From Chromera velia (lineage: Eukaryota; Sar; Chromeraceae): a stretch of 62,353 nt of DNA. The notes below the pieces were generated by a model that searched no databases, was not told the origin of the DNA, and saw nothing but the letters and a program-made list of their open reading frames with translations. The DNA lies in contig JAHBMJ010004256.1 of assembly GCA_018398765.1 (NCBI GenBank), forward strand, positions 19,599 through 81,951, given 5' to 3'. Below, piece by piece: positions 1 to 11,926 of this stretch (its first letter is position 1; each line of letters starts with the position of its first letter). The position numbers and the translations under genes were made by a program.

Positions 1-1190
1 CCCCCCCCTCCCTGTCCATTCCCACCCACGTTCCTTCCTACACCAGGTCCGGGGGAAGAGGAAGAAAAGAAAATAGTAGAAGAAGAAGAAAAAGAAGAAA
101 AAAAAGAAAAAGAAGAAGAAGAAGAAGAGGAGGAAGAAGAAGAAGAAGAAAAGGGGGAAAAAGAAAGAGAAGGGTCCACCCGGTGTCCTGGCCTCGCCCC
201 CCTTCCCCCTCCTTGTCCGTTCCTCCCATACTAGGTCCGAGGGAAGAGGAAGAAAAGAAAAGACCAGGAGGAGAAGAAGAAGAAGAAGAAGAAGAAGAAG
301 AAGAAAGGGAAGGCAAAGCGTTCCTCTCACTCCTCTTCTTTCTTTGTTCTTTGTTCCGAAGGGTCGGTGCTTTGGGGCGTGATACGGAGGAGGAGGAGGA
401 GGAAGAGGAAGAGGAAGAAGAAAAAGAGGCAGAAAGAGAAGAACAGGAAAAAGAGCTACTAGAAGAGCCACTTCCCTTACTCTCCTACTCCATGTGTCTG
501 TCGTTCATTCCGCTTTCACCCTTCTCTTTTGTGGCATTTCCATTGGACTCCCCAGGAGAAGAAGGCTTCGTGAAAGACAAAAGAGAAGGGGAGGAAGGAG
601 ACAAGGAAAAAGAAGAAGCAGAAAAAGAAGAAGAAATAGGAAGGCAGCCACCTTCTTTACTCCCCTGCTTCCTGTGTCTGTTGTTCGTTCTGTTCACACC
701 TTTGGCGATTCCATCGGGCCCCATGCTCTCTGCATCTGTCCCTTGTTCAGTTTTCACCTGTTTTCTGTGTCTGTTGCTCATTTCGTTTTCACCTTTGTCC
801 AGCAAAGCGCTTCTAACGAACCTTCTAGGAGAGGAATGAGAAAAAGAAAAGGGAGCAGAAGAAGAAGCAGAAAAGCAAGGAAAAGGAGAAGAAGAAGCAA
901 AAAAAGAAGAGAAAGAGCCAACTCCCCAAATCTCTTGCTTTCCGTGTTCATCGTTCGTTCCCACCTCACCTTTGTCTTCTGAGGAAGGAGAAGTGGAGAG
1001 AGAGGGAGAGGGGCAAGACGTTTGTGCAGGAGATGCCTCAGTGGGTGGCGAAGATTCCTTCTTTGCGGACTCAGAGCAAGACAATTTGTACAGCACTTTC
1101 ACTCGAGATGGAACCGAACAAAGCGGTGTGAGACGGACAGACGTTGGACACTTGAGAGTGCGAAAAAAGGCTAGAGGCAGGCTGACAGCC
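1..1190. repeat. GA/CT-rich low-complexity tract with degenerate repeats
   Basis: The plus strand is dominated by GAA/GAG triplet runs broken by pyrimidine-rich segments. About 13-210 and 215-400 are two degenerate copies of one unit (a pyrimidine block, a GGTCC(G) block, then a long GAA run). Between 480 and 990 a second unit recurs about four times: CTGTGTCTGTTGTTCGTT-like, then TTTTCACCTTTGTC-like, then a GAA run. Read on the minus strand, the second unit gives a repeated peptide theme of KGE, N(D/R)RH and KQ, so a serine-rich coding exon there is possible. Open frames exist on both strands, as expected for triplet-biased DNA, and I assign no gene. Confidence 0.6.
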
Positions 1191-1883
1191 AAAGATAGCG
1201 GGTAGAACTATTAGCGGAGGGTGGGAAAGGAAGTGGTGCAACGGATGTCTAGAATATCGAGCTTCATGATTGAACGTAACAGATGGGTCATGAGGAGTAC
1301 AGCTATTTCTGGTCAAAGCAGAAAAACTTGGGGCGAAAGAAATGGGAAAAAAGATCGGAGGGACTGGAAGAGGTTCAGGTGGAGGAGGTGGCATTGCAGG
1401 AGAATGAGGAGGAAGATCTTGAGAGGAGGGAGTCGCAGGAAAGGAAAAGATAGGAGGGGGGCAGGGAGGCATAACCGGGGAGAGCTGCATGCATGGAGGA
1501 GAATAGATGTACATAAAGGAGAAAAACAAATTCGATGGCCTTGGCGAAAGGAGGCCTTGAGCCTCCAAGGAGTTAGGGGCGGAATGGGTGGGAAGAAAGG
1601 AAACAGAGGTTGTCAAGTTTTCATACTGTACCCCGTCCGTTTGTTCAATCTTTGTCTCCCTCTCACTTTTTACGTCTTTCACTTCAGAGGGGGAAGAAGA
1701 AGGGGGAAAAGAAGAAGAAGGAGAAGAAGAGACATCACCTTTATACATAGATGAAGAAGATGGAGAAGGCTTAGCTACATTGTCAACAAATGGACTTGTG
1801 TGGGAAGGTTGACTGAGAACAAATTGAGAGAAAAGGGAAGGGGGAGGGCGAGAAGAGACCTCTGTACACGAAACATCCTTCAC
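1071..1883 (-). other. possible Ser/Pro-rich coding stretch, unassigned
   Basis: An open minus-strand frame of about 270 codons lies here. It is rich in serine and proline, with no domain, signal peptide or membrane segment that I recognise. It is adjacent to, but in a different frame from, the KGE/NDRH repeat stretch at 485-1192, so the two could be exons of one low-complexity protein. Composition alone could also keep this frame open, because the DNA is strongly purine/pyrimidine skewed. I list it as a possibility only. Confidence 0.2.
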
Positions 1884-1989
1884 TTACATGGCTGCTGCAC
1901 GATTTCTTTTCTTTCTTTAAAGTTTCTTTTGTGCCTTCATGAACCTTTTTTTTGCTGTAGCTTTCTTTCTAGACAGCTTTTCTTCACCT

Positions 1990-3570
1990 GAAGCCAACCT
2001 ATCCCAGCATGCCGGCAAGAAACCCGGGGGGGGGATAGATGAGCACAAGGGGTGGATGGAATGAGGACGGATTTCTAATCCATCCCAGGCCGGCAGGGTG
2101 CCTGCCGGTGGGAGGCAAGAGCTCAGGGGGAGGGCAGCGGGAGGAAGAGATGGTAGGGAGGAGGAAGGAACAGGAGAGGAAAAAGGGAGTTCTTCATTCT
2201 CTGAGGCAAGAACTTCGAATGCATTTCTTCCATTCTTCACTCCTGGCCCCCCCTCCAAAAGGTTTCTTCCCTTCCTCATACTTCTTTTTCCTCTGCTGAC
2301 CAACCAAGGCTTCTCATCCTCCTAAAAAAGCCCGTCCCAGCAGGAGGGAAAACCGAGGCCAGGTGGAGGAGGAGAGGAGCAGAGAGGAGGAAAAGGTATC
2401 ATTTCGTCAGTTCCGTCGTTTAAAGTCCCTGCGTAGAGAGCAGGAGAGAGAGGGCAGGCCTGTATGAGCTCGCATTTATTTATGCAGTTCGGCTGGCTCA
2501 CTGACTGTCTTCCTTTCTCATCGAACCTGTCCGAGTGAGAGATAAGTGGTTAGCAACTTGGGGGCTCGGGATGCAAAAGGGAGGTATAAAGGCATTAACG
2601 GAGCACAGTGGACACGAGAGGAGAGGGAAAGAGAGCAAGAGAGTGGTGGCAGGGGGAAGTTAGAAACAGACTGGGCCTGCGTTTCCCATTCTACTTGAGG
2701 GGGACGGTTCGTGTTGTTGGGAGGCTGCTAGCCACTCGAGTTTTGATTTCATGTCTTTAGGTCTTCTTCTCTGCCTCTATATAAGAAAAAATAAACAACG
2801 AGGGCCTCTTCAGCAAGGGCCTCCCAAGACTTCCTACGGGACAAACTGATGAAATCGGGGGGAGAAAAATGGACGGAGGGACGGGAGATGGAGATGAAGG
2901 CGGGGGGCTGGGGGGTGGGACCTTTTGTTCCGGCAGAGGTCCCAAAAACTACCGTGATGTAAGGTCCAATCTGCAGGAGAGGGGTATCCTGCTCTCCCTC
3001 CCTCCCTCTGCTACATCGGCTACTGGGAGGGACCGGCCCTCCTTTTTCCTTCCTCTGAGCTTCCCGCTGGTCTATCGACTCCATTGCACTCTGTCATCCT
3101 ACTCTCCCACCCCCCTTCCTTAGTTTGTGCTGGGTTCACTGGGGACTGAATGTCTGCCATAGCATCCCCATTCTCCCCTCCCTGGATCGGTCCTCCCTGC
3201 CAGGAAGGCGCTGTGTTCAGAACTCTAAAAGGGCCCCCCCACCCATCAGTGCGCTGCTGCTGCTGGGGGCTAAACAAGAGTCCCCACCTCACTCCACCTT
3301 CCTCACCCCTTTGCATTCTCTGTCTATGTCTGTGGGTCTGCTCTGCAGTGCTGGGGTCACCGTTTGTCTCGTCGTGTGTTCTACACAGGCGCACTCCCAG
3401 GTTGACCTGTCTCGGTGCCTCAGGCTCGACCATGCCTCCCGCCCTAAGGTTTGAGGCCCTAGACCCCTCGATTCTCCCCAATCTCCAGTCAGCCGAGAAC
3501 TGCCGGAGTCGCTCGGTCAATCCTGCTGCTCTGGTACTAGTAAAGCCGGTGACCTTTCAAAAGTCCTACA
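1990..3570. other. no gene supported; GC-rich spacer
   Basis: About 1.6 kb of mixed GA-rich and CT-rich sequence. Several short open frames overlap on both strands. None shows a recognisable domain, splice pattern or conserved-looking composition. I see no RNA gene or clear transposon ends. Confidence 0.4.
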
Positions 3571-3577
3571 CAACAAC

Positions 3578-4426
3578 CTAGTACCAGTCTTTTAAATTCT
3601 GCTGTACTTCGGTTATAAACCCTCCCTCCACCGCTCGGGTCACTCTATCAACCTTTCCAAAGAAGCGGAAGAGGGGAGAGGCACCTGGGTGCATTACAAT
3701 TTTTTGGTTTTCGGCATTTATAGGGAGGGAGAGGGGGAGAGGTCTCTCATCCTCAATCCCCAGCCTGTTGCGGGCCTTGTTATATGCTGACAGCAGGGCG
3801 GTTGCATCACTCAGAGTGAGTTTGAGTTCACCGGTATATGAGGGCTCCTCCCGCATGTCCGTGGAGCTTCTGTAGAAAAAAGACTCGATCCTCCAGCTCA
3901 TGTCCCATGATCCATCTATATCCGGCTCTCCAAACGATATACCTCCGAGCATTGAGAGGCAGCGATGGAGGGGGGAATAGGGATATAGCTCCTATGGGAA
4001 TTTCCTCAGCCGCTTCCACTTGCACTCTATGAGGGCACTAAAAGACTCTGCTGCTTTGAGGTCGTCCCTTGTGAAACACAGGCCAAAGAGGAGATGTCTT
4101 ACCACCACCGTGCCCCTCTTGGCATGGTCGAGTGATTTTTCCTTTTCAACCCACTCCAGAAGTGCAAGCACCCTCTCTTCCTCAACGATCATTTCTATCT
4201 GGTCGAGTCTGACCTCAATCCTCTGCTTAGCTTGCCCTATCAGAGTCACAGCCTTGTCACTGGAGATGGCACTGGAATGGAGACTTTCGAGTGCGGTGGT
4301 GATCTCTGTAAATTTTGGGATGAGGGTGTTCGAGATGGCTGTTGCTGCAGCCATTGCAGCATGGTTAATGACGTCGTCATTTTCTCCTCTACCCTTTTTT
4401 CCTGCTTCATTCGAGTCTCTACTCAT
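3578..4426 (-). pseudogene. hypothetical protein with an in-frame TAG
   Basis: One minus-strand frame runs from an ATG at 4426 to a stop at 3578, broken by a single TAG at 3992-3994. The frame is the same on both sides. The first part (about 144 codons) is Ala-rich and predicted mostly helical. The second part (about 138 codons) contains a mixed helix/strand segment with a GGFITEVQQNLKDWY-like end. I recognise no family. The break could be a disabling mutation, a translational readthrough site or a very short intron; I found no convincing donor and acceptor pair around it. AT-rich repeat-laden DNA starts directly upstream, so an origin in a mobile element is possible. It is not typical of the neighbouring genes, which have clear introns. 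Confidence 0.35.
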
Positions 4427-4501
4427 GTCCAACATCAGGAATGAGACCAGTCAGGGCATGACAGATGCAAGAACAGGTCTATACTGGTTAGAGACTGCCT
4501 A

Positions 4502-6174
4502 AGAAACGAAGGATACGTTTTTCAAGTCGAACTTCCATCACAGAACGAGTAAAAATTCAGAAAAGGACCAATCTGGTCAGTGCTCGCGACTTTAACAGTT
4601 TGAAGAGAAAAGAGAGAAGATCTCAAAGAGAAAATCATCATCATCATCATTATTATCATTAAGTTAGTTTAATACTAAGTTTAACAATCATTAATTAATC
4701 TTATATATGTGTGTCTCAAGCTAGGTATAATAGATATCAATCAAGATATGTATACGGTAAAAGGCTACTACTCAGACTAAGAAAGACTCCGCAAAAGGCA
4801 ACCAACGCTGCAAGCTAGGCTGCAAGAAACTTATATGGTCATTGGCTTTAACTGCTTTAATCTAGGCTTTAATTCATTTAAATTAAATGTCGATTAAGGC
4901 AGTGTAGCGAAGCGTCCTAGAAAATAATAACTTTTCTTTGCCTAACGTTAGAAGTATTCAGCTTGTTTTGGATCTATACATATATAATAAGTTGGTAACC
5001 AATCTAGTAACCAATCCTATTTAAATTGGTATGTAATCAATTCCTAGGTTTATTTCTAACTAAAAAAGGTTGGTAATAAATTTTTAGGCCCATTGGTTAC
5101 CACTTCAATGGTAATAAAAACTTTAGGTCCTTATTAAGTGCGAAGATGGACAGGAACTCATGAAACACATTCTAAAACACATTTCAAATCACCAACAGTG
5201 ATGAATATTATCATAAATTCTCATATTAATGTGTCTTAACTTCGTTATTATATACACCTTCACTGGTACAAATCAGTTAATATCATTCATAACCTAGTTC
5301 ATAACTTTTTCACTCATCTTTTTCCTCCCCCTATTGGGTATTGCTCCCGAGGCTCCTCCGGACCCCCCTCCCCTACCACCCTTCCTAGCTTCTCGCGAAA
5401 CCTCCTCTCCATCCTTCAGTCCCCCGGGGGACTCCCCCCCTATTGGTTAGTATAATGATTAGTATACATTGGTTACCAATTTCATAGTAATAAAAGCTGA
5501 AACTTTTGGACTGATTCAGAACGCAACTATATAGCTCGAATTGAAAACTTGAATGCAACGTGCGCGGCGTATAGTCGCCATATACAACAGAAAGGGGAGA
5601 CACTATATCAACCACTTGGGAATGTCAGAGGAAACAAGATATCCTAAAATCATATTGAGAGGATCGATTGGTTTTTCTTAATCATGATACTAAATATTCT
5701 CAAAAAGTCTTCCAAGTGAGTATTAATTTATTGAGCATACCATACAAGAAGCACACAAGCGTGATAGACTTCATCAAAAAAAATGATTACCATATACTAG
5801 CAATCTATGCTAAAAACCCTTTGTAACCAAAAATTGGTTACCAATCGATTGGTAACCAAAGATCCTAGCCTGATTTCATATGCACGTAACCAGCTTGTTA
5901 TATGTGTATAGATCTAGTTCTAGATAGGGATAACGATGGCACGTCATAGTCAATTCATTCTTTTACACCAAAAAGATGCCGACCCACACGTGTACATCTA
6001 TAGCCACACATACAAATTTCTACAGATAAATTTATCATTAGAAAATAGTTTAAAAACCACTAGTACTATCACGCTTTAATAGAATCGATCATGTGGTATA
6101 AAGTGTATAATTCAATTTATCTACATAGCGCTCTAAACAATAAACAGTTACATTTGGTCATCTGGTGTAGGAGG
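4502..6174. other. AT-rich spacer with TTGGTTACCAAT palindromes
   Basis: AT-rich DNA with no supported gene. The palindromic word ATTGGTTACCAAT and close variants recur at about 4994-5015, 5090-5110, 5465-5480 and 5833-5865. An ATC/ATT microsatellite lies at about 4636-4660. A short GC-rich block (about 5330-5440) sits inside this AT-rich DNA and is bounded by CCCCCTATTGG on both sides. Confidence 0.5.
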
Positions 6175-6387
6175 CTAGGGAGGAGGCCGTCTGGCAAAAA
6201 GAATTTCGGAAAAGGGGGAGAATTCAAAAGTACTAGGCGTACACCATTAAAAAAAACTCTAAATTTTATTGGACGTTTTTCTTTCTTTTTTTTTTTTAGA
6301 GTTTTTTTTTTTTAGTTTTGATATTGATGCCTAGGTTGATGCTAGAGAGCTAGTCTTCGCCCCCTATTCACTATAGCCTCTTCAAAA

Positions 6388-8018
6388 CTAGGCGACGCAC
6401 AGTGGTAAAAAAAAAAAAATCTGAAAACGTCTATTCTTTTTTTTTTTTAATTTAAAATTTTATTGTATATATAAAAAAAAATAAAGGTTAAATGACTAGC
6501 TTCAACTAGAGTTTGAATCATATCTAGGATCTCAGTTTCACTTTTAGCTTGGTAGACGCTTAAAAGGATTAACCAAAACTATATAGCTTTGACTAGAGTT
6601 TCGAAATGTATATCGTCCTAGATATCGTCAAAGAGCCAGTCAAAAAACTTCTCCTCTGTCTGCTCTTCTATCTGCATCCATACATCCATCCTTCTTGTAA
6701 CTCTTTACATAGAACAAAAGAGAGCCCCCTTTTCCTTTCACCCGCCCGCTTGCCTTTATCCCTGTAATCTCCTTTTGTGATGGTTGCTACGTGCAGTGCC
6801 ATACATGCAGACTGGAAAACAAGAAGACATGGTTAGTTTTTTTAACAGACACAGCAAAGAGAAGAGAGAAAAGTCTGGTGGCAGTGCAGTTGAACAAGGG
6901 AAAAAAGATCGGTTGGTCCGTGTTCAACAAAGTCAATAATGGAATGGTGAAGACACTAGTAGAGACAAACATACAATAATAACTAGGACTAGAACTAGGG
7001 TTAAAACTAGGGTTAAAAGATGTTTAAAACTTTGAATTGAGTAATAAGTTCGCGAGGAAGTTAGTTTAAAAGTACTTCTAAAACTAGGCGACGCACAGTG
7101 ATAAAAAAAAAAAAAAAATAGACCTTTCCAATTTTTTTTTTTCTTTTTTTCTACGAAGGATTTCCTAGAGCACCTCTAGGAGTACCTAGAGGAGCACCTT
7201 TTAGAAGTACTTTTAAACTAACTTCCTTGCGAACTTATTACTCAACTCAAAGTTTTAAACATTTTTCAACCCTAGTTTCAACCCTAGTTCTAGTCCTAGT
7301 TGTTATTGTACGTTTGTCTCTACTAGTGTTTCTACTAGTATTTCTACTAGTGTCTTCACCATTCCATCATCAACTTTGTTGAACAGTGAACACGGACCAA
7401 CCAATCTTTTTCCCTTGTTAATTCAACTGCACTGTCACCAGACTTTTGTCTCTTCTCTTTGCTGTGTCTGTTAAAAAATGAATGAAGTCTGCGTGTATGG
7501 CACTGCACGCAGTGACCATCATAAAAGGGGATTACAGGGACGAAGGCGAACGGGTAGGCGAAGGGAAAAGGGGGCTCTCTTTTGTCCTATACAAAGAGTG
7601 ACAAGAAGGATGGATGCATGGATGCAGACAGAAGAGCAGACAGAGGAGAAGTTCTTTGACTGGCTCTTTGACGATATCTAGGACGATATACATTTTGAAG
7701 CTCTAGTCGAAGCTAGTTTTGGTCAATCTTTTTAAGCGTCTACCAAGCTAAAAGTGAAACTGAGATCCTAGATATGATTCAAACTCTAGTTAAAGCTAGT
7801 CATTTAACCTTTATTTTTTTTTACATATACAATAAATTAAAAAAAAAAAAAAGAATAGACGTTTTCAGATTTTTTTTTTTTACCACTGTGCGTCGCCTAG
7901 TTCTAAAAGGTGCTCCTCTAGGTGCTCCTAGAGGTGCTCTAGGAAATCCTTCGTAGAAAAAAAGAAAAAAAAAATCTGGAAAGGTCTTCTTTTTTTTTTA
8001 CCACTGTGCGTCGCCTAG
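6388..8018. mobile_element. self-nested pair of one element family (inner 7084-7900)
   Basis: All four ends carry CTAGGCGACGCACAGTG followed by an A-run: outward-facing at 6388 and 7084, and as the complement ending at 7900 and 8018. The inner element, 7084-7900 (817 bp), is flanked by an identical 8-bp TTCTAAAA (7076-7083 and 7901-7908). Removing the inner element with one TSD copy leaves 6388-7083 joined to 7909-8018. That is an inverted copy of the same family, about 0.8 kb long. The target site TTCTAAAA lies at the equivalent position inside the inner copy (about 7201-7208, reverse strand), confirming family identity. No transposase is visible. Confidence 0.75.
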
Positions 8019-8019
8019 T

Positions 8020-8946
8020 AGGACAATTGAAAGTAAACGAATTGGTCGAATATGCTTTATTGATTGATCAACAAGTCTGAGCAGCAAAGAAAATGAAACC
8101 GTGTTCATTCAGAGAGTTTTGAACCACAGTCTTCACTCTTGCACGCCGAACCCTAGGTTGAGCCCCTACTGAACCATGTAATTGCAGGTTCTTAGTGACC
8201 TTCTCACCTAGTTTCTCACTCTGAGACCATCACTCACGGCATAATTAACATGAAAACAAAATTGTGATATTTAACCGCATTGCACAAACAGAAATTCACC
8301 CATTATGCAAAGTAAGAGGAGAGAAGGGAGAGGTGGAGTGTTATGAAGATTGTTACGAATTAGCGCAAGTGTAAGGTGTTTTTAGTGCTTCAGGCAGGAG
8401 GTTCACCGGTCCTGCCGCTCGTGATCTAAAACACAAAGATTGGACGGTTAAGTGTCTTCGCGCCCCTCTATTTGAGCGTAGTGGCGAAAAAACAATATTT
8501 GGTCTCATGGTTGCAGACAATGATATGACTTGTTTTGAAAACATTCTTTGAGTTGCAGACATCTCCGACTTTGAGAAGATTCGGAGAAAGAAGATAACGA
8601 TACCAGCGGGCAACAAAGGCTTTGTAGGGGGGTGGGCAGAGGTTCCTCTCAAAGTGGTTGAAGTGTTGGAAGAAGGCAACGCGCGTGTTCTATAACCATT
8701 CAAACAAGTTCAATCATACATATAATACTATAAATTTAAACATGAAAATTTTAAGTAAAAAATGTACGAAATAATATAAAATATACTAGAAAATAGTAGA
8801 AGAAGTGACTAGGAAAATATAGACCTAGAGGCTAAAGATATATATTGAGTAAAAAAAAAAGTTCTTATAAACAACTGTAAGTATTTTTTAAAAACTCATT
8901 GGGGTTTTAGAAGCTCAAAACCAGTCTTAAATTGTTTGAGCCTCTT
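8020..8946. other. internal segment of the composite transposon
   Basis: No gene is supported. A minus-strand open frame of 116 codons (8353-8703) has no recognisable domain. AT-rich sequence follows to the right terminal region. It is enclosed by the 6233/9050 terminal repeats and so belongs to the insertion. Confidence 0.4.
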
Positions 8947-11926
8947 TTAGTTTTTGCAGGGGAGGTATTTTTGTAAATAAATTTTATTCGAGGGTTTTTT
9001 CTTTTTTTTTTTTTTAGAGTTTTTTTTTTTTTTAAATGGCCCACGCCTAGCAAAAGTAGATGCGGTCAGCAATTCAGGTTGGACGGTCCGGAACCTCTCG
9101 CCAAAGGTGGCGCGGAATTGTTGCCGTCCACTGTCTGTGATGCTGTGCGTTGCGAGTTGACTGCGATTGGTCAAAAACGCAGCACGGAGGCTTTTTACCG
9201 CAGTCCAGCGTGACCCCCAGGCTTTCACAAACCCGGAAAGGGCACTCCACATCTGGTTCTGGTCGCCCGTGGTCACTGCCGCCCCTCCGGACGCCTCGCT
9301 TGTGTGCTTCGCATCAACCACCATGGCCGCCCAACCATCAGGTGAAACCCGATAGCAGTAGACGTAGTCACAGGGTGACTGTTTGCCCCCACGAATGAAG
9401 AGGGGCTCCCGTTTGGACACTGCCGAAGCAGCAGCTTCCACGAATTCATCACAGAATTTCAACCGATCGTTGCTGTAGAAGGGATAGAATGGTCCTTTCT
9501 CTTGCAGCTCCCCAAGCCCGAACACTTTGGGAGTGCCGTTTGAGCATCCTTGTCGAAGGAACCAGAGGGCCAGTCCCACGCGCTTCTCGGGAAGCTCGGC
9601 GACCGATTCTGCGTCTGTCAGCGCATGCATGCCGAAGTGGATTGCAGTCCCCAGAACGCTAAACCCCAGGTGTTCAAACGCCCGTTCGTCTGTTAGAACA
9701 AATCCGGAAGGGTCCATTGAAGAGGGGACGTACCGCTCAAGATCTCGGTAGAGAAATCCTACAGGGAGGTCAGCTTTGAGTCGATCAATGATGGAATGTG
9801 CACTGTACCCGTCAGGGATGACCTGCACTTCAGAAGGACGCCGAGGCGAGGCATCCATAAAAAGCGCAGTGAGTACACCGGATGGATATCCAGGGAGCTT
9901 CTCAGGCTGTCTTATGCTCAGCGACTCGCCCAGCATCCACTTCCGCATCCAGAAGGTCCACATGGACGCGTTACTGTCTTTCACAACAAACAGCTGTTTC
10001 CCCGATCTCCACCTCTGAAGCAGCCGCACCCGCGGATACCAAACGGCTGTCATGAGATCAGCGGCAGCGTCAATGCTCACGCGTCCGAGATCCGCTTTCT
10101 GCTTTTCGAACTTGGGATTCTGTAGAGTCTCGCAAACGAGTTTCTTGAAGTCGACCTTGCTGATCAGCACCGCATCGCTGTCAGCCTTGAGTGCTATGTT
10201 CCTTCCTATCCACGGCATAGCAGGAAATTCGAGCAGAACGCCGGTGCCAAGCGGCAACAGGCGAATTCCGGAGGCCCACCACTCACTCTGCCACTCACGA
10301 AGCCATCGCAAAAAAAGCATTCCAAGCCCATGCTCGTAATCACCCATTTTCAACCGTGTCTGATCCAGCAACTGAACTTCATTAACGCCAGCGACAATCG
10401 CGACTGGGTTCTGTCGCGATGCTTTGAAGAAGCTGCAGATCATTTCTCGGCACTCGGCCACTTCGGGAAAGTTCCTGCCTGCGTAGACCTCGTCAAAGTT
10501 CGGAAGCTGAGTGATGGCCTCCCCAAATCTTTTTGAGAGTACCGCAGCTCCAAGCAGACGTCGCGCCAGGACCTTTTTGGCAACCATTTCTTGATCATCG
10601 CCCCCCCGAATTTCTCCTCTCTCCACCTCGCTGAACTTCAGATCGCAGCCGAAGCCCAAGTACGCGACCACAAAAGAATTCTTGGCTGCAGAAGAGAGGT
10701 CGTTTTTCAGCCGGTTCTTCAGGTGCAGCATCGACACCGTTTTACCTGTGCCGTTCACCGAAGAGTAGACAAGTGCAACAGTGTTCGAAGCTCCTCTCGG
10801 GTGCTCGTTCCAGAGCCTATCCAGGATTTTTGCTACCTCGAGGGAGAAGGCCGTGCGCCCCATGAACGGTATTTCCCAGCTGTAGTCTATCCATGGACTT
10901 GTTTCTGATCGTTCCAGAGACTCCAACCACTCCAAACTGAAGATCTGACTTTCTGTCCTCGCGCGCTTTTCCGGACGTCCTGTGAACGGGAAAGGCAAAG
11001 CATAAACGATCAAGCAACACGACCTAGATGGCAGTGGTATATATATGTTTGAAGACGAGCTTTTCGGGTGAGACGAAGACCGGCCCTTCCTGATGGACGC
11101 ACGTGAACGACCACCAGACACACACGCAGAATCAAATCCTGTCCGACCATCCAAGCGGATCGAATGTCGGAAGAGAGAAACCACGACGCGATCCACCTTC
11201 AGCCACGCACGTGAACGAGCACCAGACACAAACGCCCTGACCTTGAGCCGGTGCCGTTGGCTGCGATATCCTTTTTGCCCAACCCCATACTCGACCCGCT
11301 TCGGCATCTGAGAGTTGAGGGACGCGTTGGCGGAGGCCACCTTTGGTATCGCAGCCCATGATCGAATCCGCAAGACCTTGAACATCGCCAGAGTCTGTGG
11401 GCCACCCGACACCTGCCAGCTTGTCGAGAATCTCAAACGGAAGAGACATCCTGTTCCCATGGTACGCGTGGGCGAGCCGGTTTCTCGCTCTGTTGGACAG
11501 CGCCCACTCTGCATCATGCACGCAGTCAGAAACGACGGCATGCACAGACGGAATGGGGCGGAGACGGCTGGGGAGAGGAGAACAAGAGGCAGAGAGCCAA
11601 TACAACGCGAAGAGAAGCCTCCCGAGGATCGATCCAGAGAACTCCAGAGGCAAACGGGACGTCCACCTTTGTTTTTCGACTGTATGCCTACGGACGAGCA
11701 GGGAACGGACGGACCTGCGGCAACGAAGCTGGTGTCCTCGAAGGGCTCCCCTCCTCGCACAGCGTCGCGGTAGTGCTGCACAGAGGAGAAAGAAGCACCG
11801 CGTTCACTTCAATACCGCAGGATCGAGCGGAGACAAGGGGTAGAGGCCGCCGACTCACCGCGTTCTCGAGCTTCGACGCCCGGTTCGCGTCACAGTCATC
11901 ACGCCCACCCAGACGCTGCTCGAGAC
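8947..11926 (-). CDS. Crinkler/RHS-type P-loop NTPase with PD-(D/E)XK nuclease domain (3' end altered)
   Basis: Minus-strand exons with agreeing phases: 11859-11926, 11715-11775, 11242-11508 and 8947-10979. Introns are GT-AG (donors GTGAGT, GTCCGT, GTCAGG). The last exon encodes an IPFMGR motif, a Walker A SVNGTGKT at about 10735-10770, and a possible Walker B region VAIVAGVNE. Near the carboxy end is a REase-type site, PCDYVY (about 9352-9372) with VVDAKH about 15 residues later (about 9301-9324). The order GR motif, P-loop NTPase, restriction-endonuclease-fold nuclease is that of Crinkler/RHS proteins of oomycetes, fungi and trypanosomes, which have transposon relatives. The exons at 11242-11926 encode an amino-terminal module I do not recognise. 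At 9050 the frame runs into a DNA transposon terminus, so the last 34 codons are lysine-rich element sequence. It could be an effector-like host gene or part of a mobile lineage. The NTPase plus nuclease call is an inference from motifs. Confidence 0.68.

Larger units (their letters stand above)
6233..9050. mobile_element. composite DNA transposon with 8-bp TSD CAAAAGTA
   Basis: The left end at 6233 reads CTAGGCGTACACCATTAAAA. The right end, read inward on the minus strand from 9050, reads CTAGGCGTGGGCCATTTAAAA. Both continue into A-runs followed by ACTCTAAA. The 8 bases just outside are CAAAAGTA on both sides (6225-6232 and 9051-9058), a perfect target-site duplication. The unit is 2818 bp. 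It contains a nested pair of a second element family (6388-8018) and an unrecognised segment at 8020-8975. No transposase is seen, so it is probably non-autonomous. The 8-bp TSD is compatible with hAT-like and a few other cut-and-paste superfamilies; the CTAGGC terminus does not let me pick one. It interrupts the last exon of the Crinkler-like gene. Confidence 0.72.

Noticed and set aside
183-982. Long plus-strand frames rich in Glu/Arg in the GA-rich tract
   Set aside because: Triplet-biased purine runs keep frames open on both strands; no splice sites or domains.
6233-6334. A stand-alone 102-bp MITE with ACTCTAAA arms
   Set aside because: The target duplication pairs 6225-6232 with 9051-9058, not with the sequence after 6334, so the larger unit is the insertion.
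6976-7015. Telomere-like CTAGGGTTAAAACTAGGGTTAAAA words
   Set aside because: Only about two to three degenerate units inside a transposon arm; not an interstitial telomere array.
8947-11781. Single 944-codon minus-strand reading of the Crinkler-like locus
   Set aside because: Exons with strong splice sites and matching phases (11715-11775, 11242-11508, 8947-10979) explain it better; the open intron sequence between them is low quality protein.
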